64,000 nt of DNA from Streptomyces celluloflavus (GCA_000720995.1 JOEL01000017.1:124001-188000); one strand, 5' to 3'. Counted from the first letter of the stretch, positions 50,966 through 60,028 are shown. Numbers and translations: made by a program. Notes: generated from the letters alone by a model not told the origin.

Positions 50966-51979
50966 TCAGATCCGCGTGGAGAGCGGTACGGATATCTGCT
51001 TCATCCAGGTGCCTGCCGCGAAGTCACGTGCCTTGATGACGACGCGGTCGCGGTGCACTTCAACCTGGAGACCCTGGTTGAAGTTACCGGGAACCGTGAT
51101 CTCGCCGCCCTGTCCGTTGTCGGCGAAACCGGTCTGCACGGCGCCGGTGTTGACCACCGAGAAGCCGTCGAGGTTGGCGGTGCCGGGCACGATGCGCCGC
51201 ACGTACCAGTCGGAGAGGGTCAGGTCCCAGTGGGTGTGGCCGCTGAAGAGGAACACATCGCGGTAGCGACCGAGGAGGCCGAGGAGGCGATCGGGCTGGA
51301 GGTAGTCGCTCATGTAGAGCTTGTTCCGGGTTCCGGAGACGGTGTTGGGCAGCGGGTGGTGGGACATCACCATGACCGGCTTGCGGCGCCGCGCCCAGTA
51401 CCGCAGGCGGGTTTCGAGCCACTGGAACTGCGCCTCGCTGATCCACACCTCGTCCCACAAGGAGTGGTCGTGGTACTTCATATAGCGCTCGGTACCGAGG
51501 GTCAGAACCGGGATGCCGCCGAATGTCGTCTCCGCATAGATCCTGGACCGCCCGGCGAATCGGTAGAAGCTGCGGAAGAGGGATTCCTCGGTGGCGCCGT
51601 TGGGCCAGGTGCTCTGGGCGAGCGTGTCCGGGTCCGCCCACTTGGGGACGTAGAACTCATGGTTGCCGATGGCCCAGGCCACCTCGCGCGGCTTCGGCCC
51701 CCGGTTCAGCACCTTTTGCACATCGGCGTACTCGAAGTCGTAGCCGCGCGGCGTGATGTCCCCGACGACGGCCATGCCCGAAGAGCGCGGGTTGGTGGCC
51801 TTGATGTCCTTGAGCGCCTGGGCGAAGTCGCCGAGATCGCCCTGAATGTCACTGATGACATTGAACGTGGCCACAAGATCGCGAGCGCCGTGGGCGGCTG
51901 CTGCCTCGGCGGTCCCCTGGGCGAGACCTCCGAGCACCAGTGCTCCGGCGCCTGCGCCGAGCAGGGATCTGCGTTCCAT
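50966..51979 (-). CDS. Secreted metallophosphoesterase (Tat-type signal)
   Basis: 337 aa from ATG 51979 with AAAGG upstream. The twin-arginine-like leader MERRSLLGAGAGALVLGGLA is followed by an Ala-rich cleavage region. Calcineurin-like motifs: NVISDIQGD (DxH/D variant), VVGDITPRGYD (GD), AIGNHEFYVP (GNHE), VMSHHPLPNT (H) and FSGHTHWDLTL (GHTH). It is probably exported folded with metal ions and hydrolyses a phosphoester. The first motif reads D-I-Q rather than D-x-H, a modest deviation seen in some subfamilies. Confidence 0.88.
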   Translation of the reverse strand: MERRSLLGAGAGALVLGGLAQGTAEAAAAHGARDLVATFNVISDIQGDLGDFAQALKDIKATNPRSSGMAVVGDITPRGYDFEYADVQKVLNRGPKPREVAWAIGNHEFYVPKWADPDTLAQSTWPNGATEESLFRSFYRFAGRSRIYAETTFGGIPVLTLGTERYMKYHDHSLWDEVWISEAQFQWLETRLRYWARRRKPVMVMSHHPLPNTVSGTRNKLYMSDYLQPDRLLGLLGRYRDVFLFSGHTHWDLTLSDWYVRRIVPGTANLDGFSVVNTGAVQTGFADNGQGGEITVPGNFNQGLQVEVHRDRVVIKARDFAAGTWMKQISVPLSTRI

Positions 51980-52354
51980 GGTCTTACCTTTCGGCTGTCG
52001 CGCGGGATCAAGGGACATCAGCTCCGCGCTATGGACTAGACCCGTTATCAATAAGCGATCAAGTGGGCGGCCAGGTGAACGGGCACTGTCACGTTGTCGA
52101 GACCGGGGAGCCGGACCGGTGCGGCTGCCTCGCCCCGGCGATCGAGTCGGCCCTGTTCTCCCGAAGGTACGGCGAAGTGACAAGTAGCTCTCTGTAGCGG
52201 AGGACATCCTGAGCGAGGAGAAGTGGCACAAGAGGCTCACCGACGCCGACCGGCGGGCCCCGTCCCCGCTGTTCTGGACCCACGTCCCGCACCGCCCGGC
52301 AAGATGACGCCGCGCTGCCGGAGCTTCGAGCCGGACGAGCCCATATCTCGCTGC
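51980..52354. other. Intergenic region with transposase debris
   Basis: 375 bp. The left part is the phosphoesterase promoter region. A plus-strand fragment at 52200-52307 resembles the end of a Tn3-type transposase and is listed separately. Nothing else was recognised. Confidence 0.5.
52200..52307 (+). pseudogene. Possible Tn3-family transposase C-terminal remnant
   Basis: 35 codons reading EDILSEEKWHKRLTDADRRA then PSPLFWTHVPHRPAR to a TGA. The DRRxLSPLFWTHV pattern is, by recall, found at the C-terminus of actinobacterial Tn3-type transposases, where NPYG would follow; here it breaks off. Short, so low confidence. Confidence 0.33.
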
Positions 52355-54577
52355 TCATCGAAGATTCTTGGAGCGGAGCCAGGTGCGGATGGCTTCAATG
52401 TGTTGAGCCTTGTTCTCAAGCGGCAGCCAGTGTCCTGCGGGCACCCGCGCCACGGTGAGATCTGCGCAGGCCGCGCGCATCGGGTCGCCTTGGCCGTTTC
52501 CCGAGATGTTGCAGATCGCGTCCCACTCGCCGTTGACGAACAGCACCGGCTGCGTCAGGCGCCCGCCGTCGGGTGCTTTGCGCGCGTAAGCGATGTTGGC
52601 TTCGTCGTTTGTGTACCACGCAGAGGGAGGACGAAAGCCGTGAGTTGCGAACGCCTGCACCAGGGTGTCGAAGTCCGCCGGTGGCCAGAGAGCCGGATCG
52701 GCCGGCGTCGGCGGTGCGTGGTGCACGGCGCCGAAGCGTCCGCCGTCGCGTGTGACCGTGGCCGTCGGTGAGATGGCGCCGATCGCGGCGGGGCTGCCCG
52801 GTTGATATACCGATGCCAGCGTTGCCACCGGAGCCGCGTCAAGGTCGGCGACCGCCGCTTCGAAGTGTGTCGTGTAGTAGCGGTAGTAGTCCCACTGTCC
52901 GTCCGGATACCGGTCGGCCGGGTAGAGCTGACGGTCGACCAGGGGTATGAGTGTGGCCAGGCTGTTGGCGGTGGGGTAGTAGGCCCACGAGGTCAACACC
53001 ACGCCGCGGCACCGCTCCGGCTCGTGAGCGGCCACTGCTCCCGCCACGACGCTGCCCCAGTCGTGGCCGATCCAGACCGCGGTTCTGCCGCCGAGATGGT
53101 CGTGGAGCTCCGTCAGGTCCATCACGACCTCCTCGACGGTGTAGGCGTCGGTATCCGCCGGGGCGGAGGATTCGCCGTACCCGCGCAGATCGGGCGCGAT
53201 GCAGTGCCACCCGTCGGCAGCGAACGCCTCCATCTGGGCCCGCCACAACAACCCGATGCCCGGCCACCCGTGGAGGAAGAACATCAGCGGTCCATCGGCT
53301 GGTCCGCACTCCAGGTAGTGCGTGGTGTGGCGAGGCGTGCCGAAAATGCGCGAGACCAACGGCGGTGCGATATCGCGCCGGACATCGTCCTCGCCATCCC
53401 GTCGACGCGCGTGGGCGATTCCGGCAACGAGAGCGAACAGGACCAGTGCGATGTCCAGGGCTCCATACACGACGGCTGTTGGTTTGAGTCCGAATCGCTC
53501 GACAGCGAGCCCGGCGGCGAGCGCAGGCACACTGAAGGCGAGATAGCTGACGATGTACATCGTCGCGAACACCTGGCCCCGTCGGGCGGTCGGTGCCGCC
53601 TCACCGAGGGCATGGACGGCGAACCGGAACGTCGCCCCGAACCCGAATCCCGCAATCAGCGAGCCGACGACGTAGAGCGGCAGTACACCCGTCGACATGG
53701 CTGCGATGGTGACCAGGACGCCAATGGCGAGGGGCCCGAGGCCGAACCATGCGCGGTGCCGTGGCGGAGCGAAGGCCGACGCGACAGTGCCCGCCGTCCC
53801 CGCGACGAAGAAGACGCCGAGGATGACGCCCACGACGAAGTGGCTGTGCACGTCGAGGACCGTGGTGAGGATCGACGATCCGAGCGAGAGGTACAAGCCG
53901 CCAAGGGCCCACGTCGCACTGATCGACGGCACCAGTGCGACGAAGACCGGCCGCGTGGCCCGCGGGAGTTGAGCGCTGGGCAGCAGTGACCGCCACATCC
54001 TTTCCCGGGGTGGCGAGTCGGATCGAGCTTTCTCGGGAACCAGCCAGACGAGTGCCGCCAGCACCAGGTACACGGCGGTGAGGATCCAGAAGACGAGTTG
54101 GCGGGGCAGTGGCGCGAACTCCACCAAGGCGCCGGCGAGGACAGCCCCGATCGCTATCCCCAAGGAAGGGACCGCGCTGCTGATGGTCGAGCCGAGCCGG
54201 GGGTTCGGCGCGGACTCCATGATCAGGGCCGTAGTGGCGCCGGCGGCTGTCCCCACGGCAAGCCCCTGCACAATGCGCGCGGCCATCAGGCCGCCGACGC
54301 CGGTGGCGACGGTGAAGAGCAGCATGCCCAGAGCGAGCAGCACCAGGGCACCGCAGGCGACAGGCCGACGGCCCACCCGGTCGGAGATCGATCCGACGGT
54401 CAACAGGGCGGCGAGCAAGGCGAGGACGTAGACGGCGAAAACGACCGTCAAGGTGAACGTGGAGAGGTCCCACAGGCGCTGATAGACCGGGTAGAGGGGA
54501 GACGGCGCCGAAGCGGCAGTGAGCGTGGCTGCGCCCACGGCCCCGGCCAGGAAGAACGAAACTGAACGGTTGAGCAC
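52355..54577 (-). CDS. In-frame fusion of an MFS transporter and an epoxide-hydrolase-type alpha/beta hydrolase
   Basis: 740 aa from GTG 54577 with a perfect GGAGG 4 bases upstream. Residues 1-390: twelve-span MFS with GSISDRVGRRPVACGALVLL after TM2. Residues about 405-740: alpha/beta hydrolase with the oxyanion motif FFLHGWPG, the nucleophile Asp in IGHDWGSVVAGA, cap Tyr-rich segment (WDYYRYYTTHF), VLFVNGEWD (acid) and AGHWLPLE (catalytic His). The linker is short (ARRRDGEDDVRRDIAPPLVS) and no stop or start separates the parts. This couples export to hydrolysis of an epoxide or similar at the inner membrane face. The divergent TetR gene and two operators indicate induction by substrate. Confidence 0.87.
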   Translation of the reverse strand: MLNRSVSFFLAGAVGAATLTAASAPSPLYPVYQRLWDLSTFTLTVVFAVYVLALLAALLTVGSISDRVGRRPVACGALVLLALGMLLFTVATGVGGLMAARIVQGLAVGTAAGATTALIMESAPNPRLGSTISSAVPSLGIAIGAVLAGALVEFAPLPRQLVFWILTAVYLVLAALVWLVPEKARSDSPPRERMWRSLLPSAQLPRATRPVFVALVPSISATWALGGLYLSLGSSILTTVLDVHSHFVVGVILGVFFVAGTAGTVASAFAPPRHRAWFGLGPLAIGVLVTIAAMSTGVLPLYVVGSLIAGFGFGATFRFAVHALGEAAPTARRGQVFATMYIVSYLAFSVPALAAGLAVERFGLKPTAVVYGALDIALVLFALVAGIAHARRRDGEDDVRRDIAPPLVSRIFGTPRHTTHYLECGPADGPLMFFLHGWPGIGLLWRAQMEAFAADGWHCIAPDLRGYGESSAPADTDAYTVEEVVMDLTELHDHLGGRTAVWIGHDWGSVVAGAVAAHEPERCRGVVLTSWAYYPTANSLATLIPLVDRQLYPADRYPDGQWDYYRYYTTHFEAAVADLDAAPVATLASVYQPGSPAAIGAISPTATVTRDGGRFGAVHHAPPTPADPALWPPADFDTLVQAFATHGFRPPSAWYTNDEANIAYARKAPDGGRLTQPVLFVNGEWDAICNISGNGQGDPMRAACADLTVARVPAGHWLPLENKAQHIEAIRTWLRSKNLR

Positions 54578-54594
54578 GCGACCTCCAGCGAAAT

Positions 54595-54652
54595 GCAATG
54601 ATCTTTGCTTTAGCCCGGGGCGGCTCATCGTAGTAGAAGCAAAGATCTTTGC
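54595..54652. promoter_or_regulatory. Paired operators between the fusion gene and TetR
   Basis: A perfect palindrome GCAAAGATCTTTGC at 54639-54652 and a one-mismatch copy GCAATGATCTTTGC at 54595-54608 fill the 88-bp divergent promoter region; centres are 44 bp apart. One covers each promoter, as expected for a TetR repressor that controls both directions. Confidence 0.82.
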
Positions 54653-54665
54653 GTATGCTGGTGAC

Positions 54666-55229
54666 GTGTCTCACCAAACAGCCGCCAGCCGCCCCGGAGG
54701 GCGGAGCAGTCGAGTACTGACCGCGATCTACACCTCGGTCGGTGAACTCGTGGGCGAGGGCGCCGAGAAGATCACGTTTCCCGTGATCGCCGAACGGGCC
54801 GGGGTCAACCCGACGACGCTCTACCGACGCTGGGACAGCGTCCACGCTCTCCTTGAGGAAGTCGCTGTCGCCGCCCTGACCCGGGACGGTGAGTCAGCGC
54901 CCGACACCGGATCCCTCCAGCAGGATCTGACCGAGTGGGCGCAGGTCATCGCCCGCGACATCACACGCCCCCACCGAGCCCGATACCTGCGCGCGATGGT
55001 GTCGGCCCGCACCGAGACCGTCGCGAGTTGCCCGGTCACGGAGAAGCGGCGCGAGCAGGCATCGGAGGTGGTGAGCCGGGCCCGCGAACGCGGTGAGAAG
55101 ACACCGAGCGTCCCGCAGATCCTCGACCATGTCATCGCACCTCTGTACCACCACGTCGTATTCGCCTTGCCCATCGATCGCGAGTACGAGCGACGTCTGG
55201 TCCGCGATGTGCTGGCCATGGCTGAGTGA
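54666..55229 (+). CDS. TetR-family repressor of the MFS-hydrolase fusion
   Basis: 187 aa, GTG 54666. Helix-turn-helix: ITFPVIAERAGVNPTTLYRR with WDSVHALLEE. The ligand domain is of the TetR_C_11-like type (DLTEWAQVIARDITRPHRAR, ILDHVIAPLYHHVVFALPID). It is divergent from the fusion gene with two near-identical palindromes between, which is strong positional evidence for local control. Confidence 0.9.
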   Translation: MSHQTAASRPGGRSSRVLTAIYTSVGELVGEGAEKITFPVIAERAGVNPTTLYRRWDSVHALLEEVAVAALTRDGESAPDTGSLQQDLTEWAQVIARDITRPHRARYLRAMVSARTETVASCPVTEKRREQASEVVSRARERGEKTPSVPQILDHVIAPLYHHVVFALPIDREYERRLVRDVLAMAE

Positions 55230-55330
55230 CAGGCTGTCCCGCACATGCTGGACGCGCTGCCGGACCTGCACGGTGGCGTGAGCCGGAGAGCGGCGGAACT
55301 TCGCGTCGCGGCCGGCCCGCAGATCGAGAC

Positions 55331-55474
55331 CCGCCCACCCGTCCGGGGCCGCCACCGTATGCCGTCCATCAGCTGCCGCCGCGTCCATACCGGCGGACGG
55401 CCCGACCTGATGCCCCGCGGCAACAGCGGCTCAAGTCGGGCCCACCGGCCGTTCGTCGGATCCCCACGTCCCAC
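55331..55474 (-). pseudogene. IS5-family transposase N-terminal remnant
   Basis: 48 codons: MGRGDPTNGRWARLEPLLPR, GIRSGRPPVWTRRQLMDGIR, WRPRTGGR. This is the standard N-terminus of Streptomyces IS5-type (DUF4096) transposases; the rest is lost through frameshift and decay. No terminal inverted repeats found. Confidence 0.75.
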
Positions 55475-55528
55475 AGGACATGATCACCAACGATCGAGAT
55501 CAACTCTCGCCAACAGACCCTGGTCGGC

Positions 55529-56323
55529 CTACGCGGTGGTGGCGATGCCGCCGTCGACGGGGATCACGGTGCCTGTCAGGTATGCGCCTGCCCGGCTGGC
55601 GAGGAACACGGCGACGCCCGCCATGTCGTCGTCGCGGCCGATCCGGCGTAGTGGGGCCGACGCGGCGATCGCCTCGCCGAACTCATCGAGGGTTGCCGCC
55701 ATCATCGCCGACGGGAACGGTCCCGGCGCCACGGCGTTCACGGTGACGTGCTGCGGTCCCAGTTCCTTGGCGAGCACTCTGGTGAGTTGATGCAGTGCGG
55801 CCTTGCTGCTGGAGTACGAGTAGTTGGGCCGCTGGGGGATGTGGATGGCGGCGATGCTGCCGATGTTGATGATCCGCGCGGGATCGTCGGCGGTGCCCGC
55901 CCTGCGAAGTGCCGGCAGCAGCGCCTGGACCAGCCAGAACGGCGACTTCAGGTTGAGGTCGACGACCGTGTCCCAGGCCGCGTCCGGGAACGTCGCCAGC
56001 GGCTCGTCCCAGATGGCGCCCGCGTTGTTGACGAGGATGTCGAGACGCTCCGAGTCGGCGGTGACGAGGTCGGACAGTCGCCGGCACTCGTCGTGGCGGG
56101 ACAGGTCGGCGGGAATGGCCCGCACCTCACCGAATGTGGACAGCTGTTCCTGTGCCTGAGCGCACGCTTCTGCGTTGCGTGAGCTGATGACCACGCGGGC
56201 GCCCGCCTGGAGAAGGCCACGCGCGATCATCATTCCGATGCCTCGGGTGCCACCGGTGACGAGCGCGCGCTTTCCCCGCAGCTCGAAAAGTTCTGCATGC
56301 GTGGTGAATTGGTTGTCTACCAC
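55529..56323 (-). CDS. Short-chain dehydrogenase/reductase (SDR)
   Basis: 264 aa from GTG 56323 (GGAAAG about 10 bases upstream). Classical SDR: cofactor loop ALVTGGTRGIGMMIARGLLQ (TGxxxGIG), NNAGAIWDEPL (NNAG), the catalytic Ser in IINIGSIAAI, and YSYSSSKAALHQL (YxxxK). The C-terminus DDDMAGVAVFLASRAGAYLT and VIPVDGG is typical of gluconate 5-dehydrogenase/FabG-like enzymes. The substrate is unknown. It is flanked on both sides by fragments of IS5-type transposase genes, so it probably arrived or moved with an insertion sequence. Confidence 0.9.
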   Translation of the reverse strand: MVDNQFTTHAELFELRGKRALVTGGTRGIGMMIARGLLQAGARVVISSRNAEACAQAQEQLSTFGEVRAIPADLSRHDECRRLSDLVTADSERLDILVNNAGAIWDEPLATFPDAAWDTVVDLNLKSPFWLVQALLPALRRAGTADDPARIINIGSIAAIHIPQRPNYSYSSSKAALHQLTRVLAKELGPQHVTVNAVAPGPFPSAMMAATLDEFGEAIAASAPLRRIGRDDDMAGVAVFLASRAGAYLTGTVIPVDGGIATTA

Positions 56324-56405
56324 TTGCCGTCTTTCCAGTTGGTCGTGCGGGATGATGCGTCGATGCGTCGACGCGTTGGGTGTTCGGTTCAGCTGTCTCA
56401 ACGCT

Positions 56406-56552
56406 ATGGCTTTGGAGCGCACTCCAAGCAAGCGGATCCCGGTCCCGACGGACCGCGTCCGCAACCGCCTCAAGCGCGGATCGCGAGGCGGACGGCCGCC
56501 CAAGTCCGACAAGGACGACTACAAGCAGCGGCACTCGCGTTCCGGGACGTGA
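56406..56552 (+). pseudogene. IS5-family transposase C-terminal-region remnant
   Basis: 49 codons, including RIPVPTDRVRNRLKRGSRGG and RPPKSDKDDYKQRHSRSGT. The RGSRGGRPPxFDxxxYKxRH segment is conserved before the last catalytic Glu of IS5/IS1182-like transposases. Here it breaks off at RH, before that Glu. Confidence 0.7.
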
Positions 56553-56710
56553 CGGGAACGCCGACGGAAGCGCACGCGCACCAACAGGGCCGTCCGACGC
56601 GGAGGTGCGTCGGGCCCGACGAGCGGCGAGGCCCGCGCCAGGCGTTCGCGGACGGGATCGGCGAAGGCCGGCGCGGCGAGCTGGTGGCCTCGATGTCCCG
56701 GCGGCCGCGC

Positions 56711-57316
56711 TCAGGCGCGGCGGACCCGCCAGAGCCAGGCGGCCGTGCCGGCGATCGGGACGAGTACCGCCAGGTTGGCCAGGGTGGACACGACGGTCGG
56801 GGCGGCGCTCGACGTGTTGCCGTTGGCCAGGTTCCAGGTGGTGAAGAGGACGGTCGGCAGGACGACGGTGAGCAGCACGCCGGTGGTCTTCTGGACGGCG
56901 GTCCAGTGCACCGAGGTGCAGAGGAGTACCGCGCCGGTGATGCGGAACAGGACGCCGAACAGCGGCCCGGGGAGGTAGGGGAAGACCATGATGAAGGGCA
57001 CCGAGAGGGTGAGCATCAGGAGCGGGACCAGGGGGTGCACCTTGCCGCGCCGGGCGGGCGCGCCCGCATCGCCCCGGGCCGGGACCCCGGCGGCCCCGCT
57101 TCCCGCCTCGGCCAGCGCCGTCGCCGCGATCGTGCGGGGGTCCCCCAGCTCCGCCAGGACCTCGCCGATCGCGGCATCGGGGCGTTCGGCGCGCGTCACC
57201 TCGACGTGTTCGGCGAGGTCGGCGAGGAGTTCCTGGCGGCGGTCGGCGGGGAGTGCGGAGGTCTCGCGCTCGACGGCGGAGAGGTAGTCGCGTACGAGGT
57301 CGGCAGAGGTCTTCAT
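56711..57316 (-). CDS. HAAS-domain membrane protein, partner of PadR regulator
   Basis: 201 aa, ATG 57316 overlapping the PadR stop (ATGA). The N-terminal HAAS helical module is DYLSAVERETSALPADRRQE, LLADLAEHVEVTRAERPDAA, IGEVLAELGDPRTIAATALA. An Ala/Gly linker and four to five hydrophobic spans (PLVPLLMLTLSVPFIMVFPY onward) follow. HAAS proteins are regularly paired with PadR repressors in actinobacteria and Firmicutes and seem to link membrane state to gene control; the mechanism is unknown. Confidence 0.87.
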   Translation of the reverse strand: MKTSADLVRDYLSAVERETSALPADRRQELLADLAEHVEVTRAERPDAAIGEVLAELGDPRTIAATALAEAGSGAAGVPARGDAGAPARRGKVHPLVPLLMLTLSVPFIMVFPYLPGPLFGVLFRITGAVLLCTSVHWTAVQKTTGVLLTVVLPTVLFTTWNLANGNTSSAAPTVVSTLANLAVLVPIAGTAAWLWRVRRA

Positions 57317-57687
57317 GCGAGGTCTCCGGTGGAGGGGTGCGGGGTGTTCAGGAAGGCGTCGACGGCGTTGCGGAAGCCGGGCCAGACGCGGGTGAACTCG
57401 TCGAGTGCGGCCCGGCCGCTGTCGGTGAGCGCGTAGTAGCGACGGGGCGGTCCGGAGGCGGACTCCTGCCAGGTGGTGGTGACCAGGTCGTCGCGGCGGA
57501 GCCGGGAGAGCAGCGGGTAGACCGTGCCCTGGCTGGTGGCCAGGGCGCCGGATTCCTCCAGGGCGTGGAGGAGTTCCACGCCGTAGCGGGGGCGGTCCCG
57601 CATCAGGGCGAGTACGCAGTACTCCAGGACACCCTTGCGCAGCTGGGCGGCTGCCCTCGCCTGCTTGGTCGAATCACCTGGTTCCAT
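57313..57687 (-). CDS. PadR-family regulator
   Basis: 124 aa from ATG 57687, no strong ribosome binding site. Winged helix: QLRKGVLEYCVLALMRDRPR, YGVELLHALEESGALATSQG, TVYPLLSRLRRDDLVTTTWQ, and the wing GPPRRYYALTDSGRAAL. First gene of a PadR-HAAS operon and probably its repressor. Confidence 0.92.
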   Translation of the reverse strand: MEPGDSTKQARAAAQLRKGVLEYCVLALMRDRPRYGVELLHALEESGALATSQGTVYPLLSRLRRDDLVTTTWQESASGPPRRYYALTDSGRAALDEFTRVWPGFRNAVDAFLNTPHPSTGDLA

Positions 57688-57761
57688 GCGATGCAAGATA
57701 CCTGGTGGGGCAAGTGGAGGGGAATGGGGGGTGCGGATGCCCTCGGCCCGTCAGCCTGGCG

Positions 57762-57974
57762 GTGTCGGCGCTTACGAAGACCCGGCCCTGCCTCCCGGAG
57801 GACCTGCTGCGGCACGGTCCGCGCCGCTTCCACACCGGCTCCGCCGAACGCGGCACCGGCCACGGCCTCGGCCTGACCATCGCCCTCGGCCAAGCCGGCC
57901 TGCTCGGCGCCGAACTGCACCTGGCCAACGCCCCCGACGGCGGAGCCGTGGCAACGGTGCGCCTGCCGCACTGA
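57762..57974 (+). pseudogene. C-terminal remnant of a sensor histidine kinase
   Basis: About 70 codons ending in RFHTGSAERGTGHGLGLTIA, LGQAGLLGAELHLANAPDGG, AVATVRLPH. The GTGHGLGL G2 box and the end strands are those of an HK ATPase domain. No dimerisation domain, N box or upstream gene is present, so it is a fragment. Confidence 0.75.
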
Positions 57975-58113
57975 CGCCCCGCGGCCGGCGTCCTGCTGCG
58001 GAACGGCTGCAAACCGGTGCGGTCGCTGATACACGGCTGCGCACGCCCCGACGCGTTCGCGGGCCACTCTTCGAAGTGCACCCAGTTGGTTCCGCACTCA
58101 GAGGAGAAAGCCG

Positions 58114-58371
58114 ATGAACACCCCTGACAACGCCCTCACCGTCCAGCCCAGCCGGGCCCGGAGCGGCCTGGTCACGGGGATGCTGGGCGCCGGTGCGCTC
58201 ACCGCCCTCGCCGCCGGGCTGCTGATCGTCGGCGCGTTCACGGCGAACGCGAATGCGGGTGAGAGCTGGCAGCCCGCCGGCGTGCTCGGCGCGATCGCGC
58301 TGTTCCTGGGCGGGACACTCCTGGCTGTCGGCGCGCTGGGCTGCACGATCCTGCGGGCCCGAAACCGGTGA
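58114..58371 (+). CDS. Small two-span membrane protein
   Basis: 85 aa, ATG with GAGGAGAAAG upstream, a strong site. Two hydrophobic segments (GALTALAAGLLIVGAFTANA and GVLGAIALFLGGTLLAVGAL) are separated by a short polar loop. No family recognised. The gene follows the kinase remnant and may be a leftover of the same lost signalling locus. Confidence 0.65.
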   Translation: MNTPDNALTVQPSRARSGLVTGMLGAGALTALAAGLLIVGAFTANANAGESWQPAGVLGAIALFLGGTLLAVGALGCTILRARNR

Positions 58372-58555
58372 CCGCCCGGACCGCCGCCACGACTCGGGCA
58401 CCCATCCGACAACAAGGACGGCGTCGAGGGCACCCCGTCCTTCGCCATGGACGGCAAAACCTGACCGGCGTCAACGGCAAGAGCCCTCTCATGACGCTGC
58501 GATCGACAAGGCACCAAGCGTGCGCGCTGACGGACTGTGAAGGGATATCTCCTGC

Positions 58556-60028
58556 ATGCGGAGCAATCGAATATTTTTGACCGTGGTGCTGGGAGTGGCG
58601 GCGGCCTCGGTTCCCCTGCTGGCTCCGTCGGCGGCTTCGGCCGCGCCGGCCGACGCGGCGCTGTCGGCGTACTTCGATCAGAGACTTGACTGGCAGTCCT
58701 GTGATGACGGCGGGCCCGCGGAGTGCGCCGACGTCGAAGTGCCTCTCGACTACGGTCGTCCCGGCGGGAAAAGCATCAGCATCGCGGTATCGCGGATCAA
58801 GGCGAGTGAACCGTCCGAGCGGCATGGCGTGCTGTTCATGAACCCCGGCGGCCCGGGCGGTGAGGGACTCACCCTGCCGGCGATGATGCTGGAGAAAAAC
58901 GTCATTCCGGATTCCGTCAGCCGTCGTTTCGACCTGATCGGCTTCGATCCGCGAGGCGTGGGCCGGAGCGCTCCCGTCGACTGCGGCCTGACAGACCAGG
59001 AGCTTTCCCTCAGCGGCCCTGCCTATCGGCCCGAGACGTTTGAGGAGGATGTGTCACGGGCTCGGACCGTCGTGGAGAAATGCCAGGGCAAGAACAGCGG
59101 TGTCCTGGCGCACATCACCACCCGGAACACGGCCCGCGACATGGATGTCATCCGCGGAGCGCTTGGCGAGAAGAAGATCTCCTACCTCGGTATTTCCTAC
59201 GGGACCTATCTCGGAGCCGTATTCACCCAGATGTTCCCGGAACGGGCCGACCGGTTCGTCCTGGACAGCGCGATGAACCCCGGACGCGTCTGGCGGGGAG
59301 TCTTCCAGGACAGGGCGCAGGACACGGAGAGGGCCTTCACCCGGTGGACGCAATGGACCGCGCAGCGGCACGCCACGTATGGGCTGGGAGACACCCCCGA
59401 CAAGGTCCGCGAATCGTTCTGGGCCCTGTTCAACAGGCCCGCCCCGAATCCGGTCCATGATTTCGTCTCCGGCTTCCCCACCGTGTTCTACGACGTCGAC
59501 AAGGCCGCCAAGACGATCGCCGGACTCAACACGGCCGACCCCACCAATGCTCCCGCCTCCGGGACCCCCGGGAAACCTGCTGCCGGGCCGTCCGCAGCGT
59601 CCGGCGCGACCGGCAACTTCTACTCCGCCTACTGGAGTGTGACGTGCGCCGACAGCGACTCCTGGCCCCGGGACCCCGAGCAGTACAGCCGTGATGCGGC
59701 CCTGGACAAGCAGAAAAATCCGCTCTTCGCGGGCTCCGCGTCCAACATCAACGCCTGCGCGTTCTGGCCGAAGGCCACCGAGCCCACGACCACCGTGGAC
59801 AACACAACCGGTGCGCTGATCGTGAACAACGAATGGGACTCGCAGACCCCGCTGGTCGGGGCCACCGGCCTCCACAAGGCCATGAAGGGCTCCAGGATGG
59901 TCACGGTCCATGACGGTGTGGGACACGGTGTCTACGGAACCAACCCCTGCGCGGACCACGCCGTCAACACCTACCTCACCACGGGCCGACTCCCGGAGAA
60001 GAACCTCAGCTGCCGCAGCACCGGCTGA
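58556..60028 (+). CDS. Secreted tripeptidyl aminopeptidase-like alpha/beta hydrolase (SlpD/SlpE/Tap type)
   Basis: 490 aa, ATG with GAAGGG upstream. Sec signal peptide IFLTVVLGVAAASVPLLAPS ending in ASAAPA. Alpha/beta hydrolase of the TAP-like group: VLFMNPGGPGGEGLTLPAMM (oxyanion), FDLIGFDPRGVGRSAPVDCG, nucleophile Ser in YLGISYGTYLGAVF, acid Asp in VNNEWDSQTP and His in DGVGHGVYGTNPC, plus the TAP C-terminal domain. Cleaves N-terminal tripeptides from extracellular proteins in Streptomyces relatives. GC is slightly lower than in core genes. Confidence 0.92.
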   Translation: MRSNRIFLTVVLGVAAASVPLLAPSAASAAPADAALSAYFDQRLDWQSCDDGGPAECADVEVPLDYGRPGGKSISIAVSRIKASEPSERHGVLFMNPGGPGGEGLTLPAMMLEKNVIPDSVSRRFDLIGFDPRGVGRSAPVDCGLTDQELSLSGPAYRPETFEEDVSRARTVVEKCQGKNSGVLAHITTRNTARDMDVIRGALGEKKISYLGISYGTYLGAVFTQMFPERADRFVLDSAMNPGRVWRGVFQDRAQDTERAFTRWTQWTAQRHATYGLGDTPDKVRESFWALFNRPAPNPVHDFVSGFPTVFYDVDKAAKTIAGLNTADPTNAPASGTPGKPAAGPSAASGATGNFYSAYWSVTCADSDSWPRDPEQYSRDAALDKQKNPLFAGSASNINACAFWPKATEPTTTVDNTTGALIVNNEWDSQTPLVGATGLHKAMKGSRMVTVHDGVGHGVYGTNPCADHAVNTYLTTGRLPEKNLSCRSTG

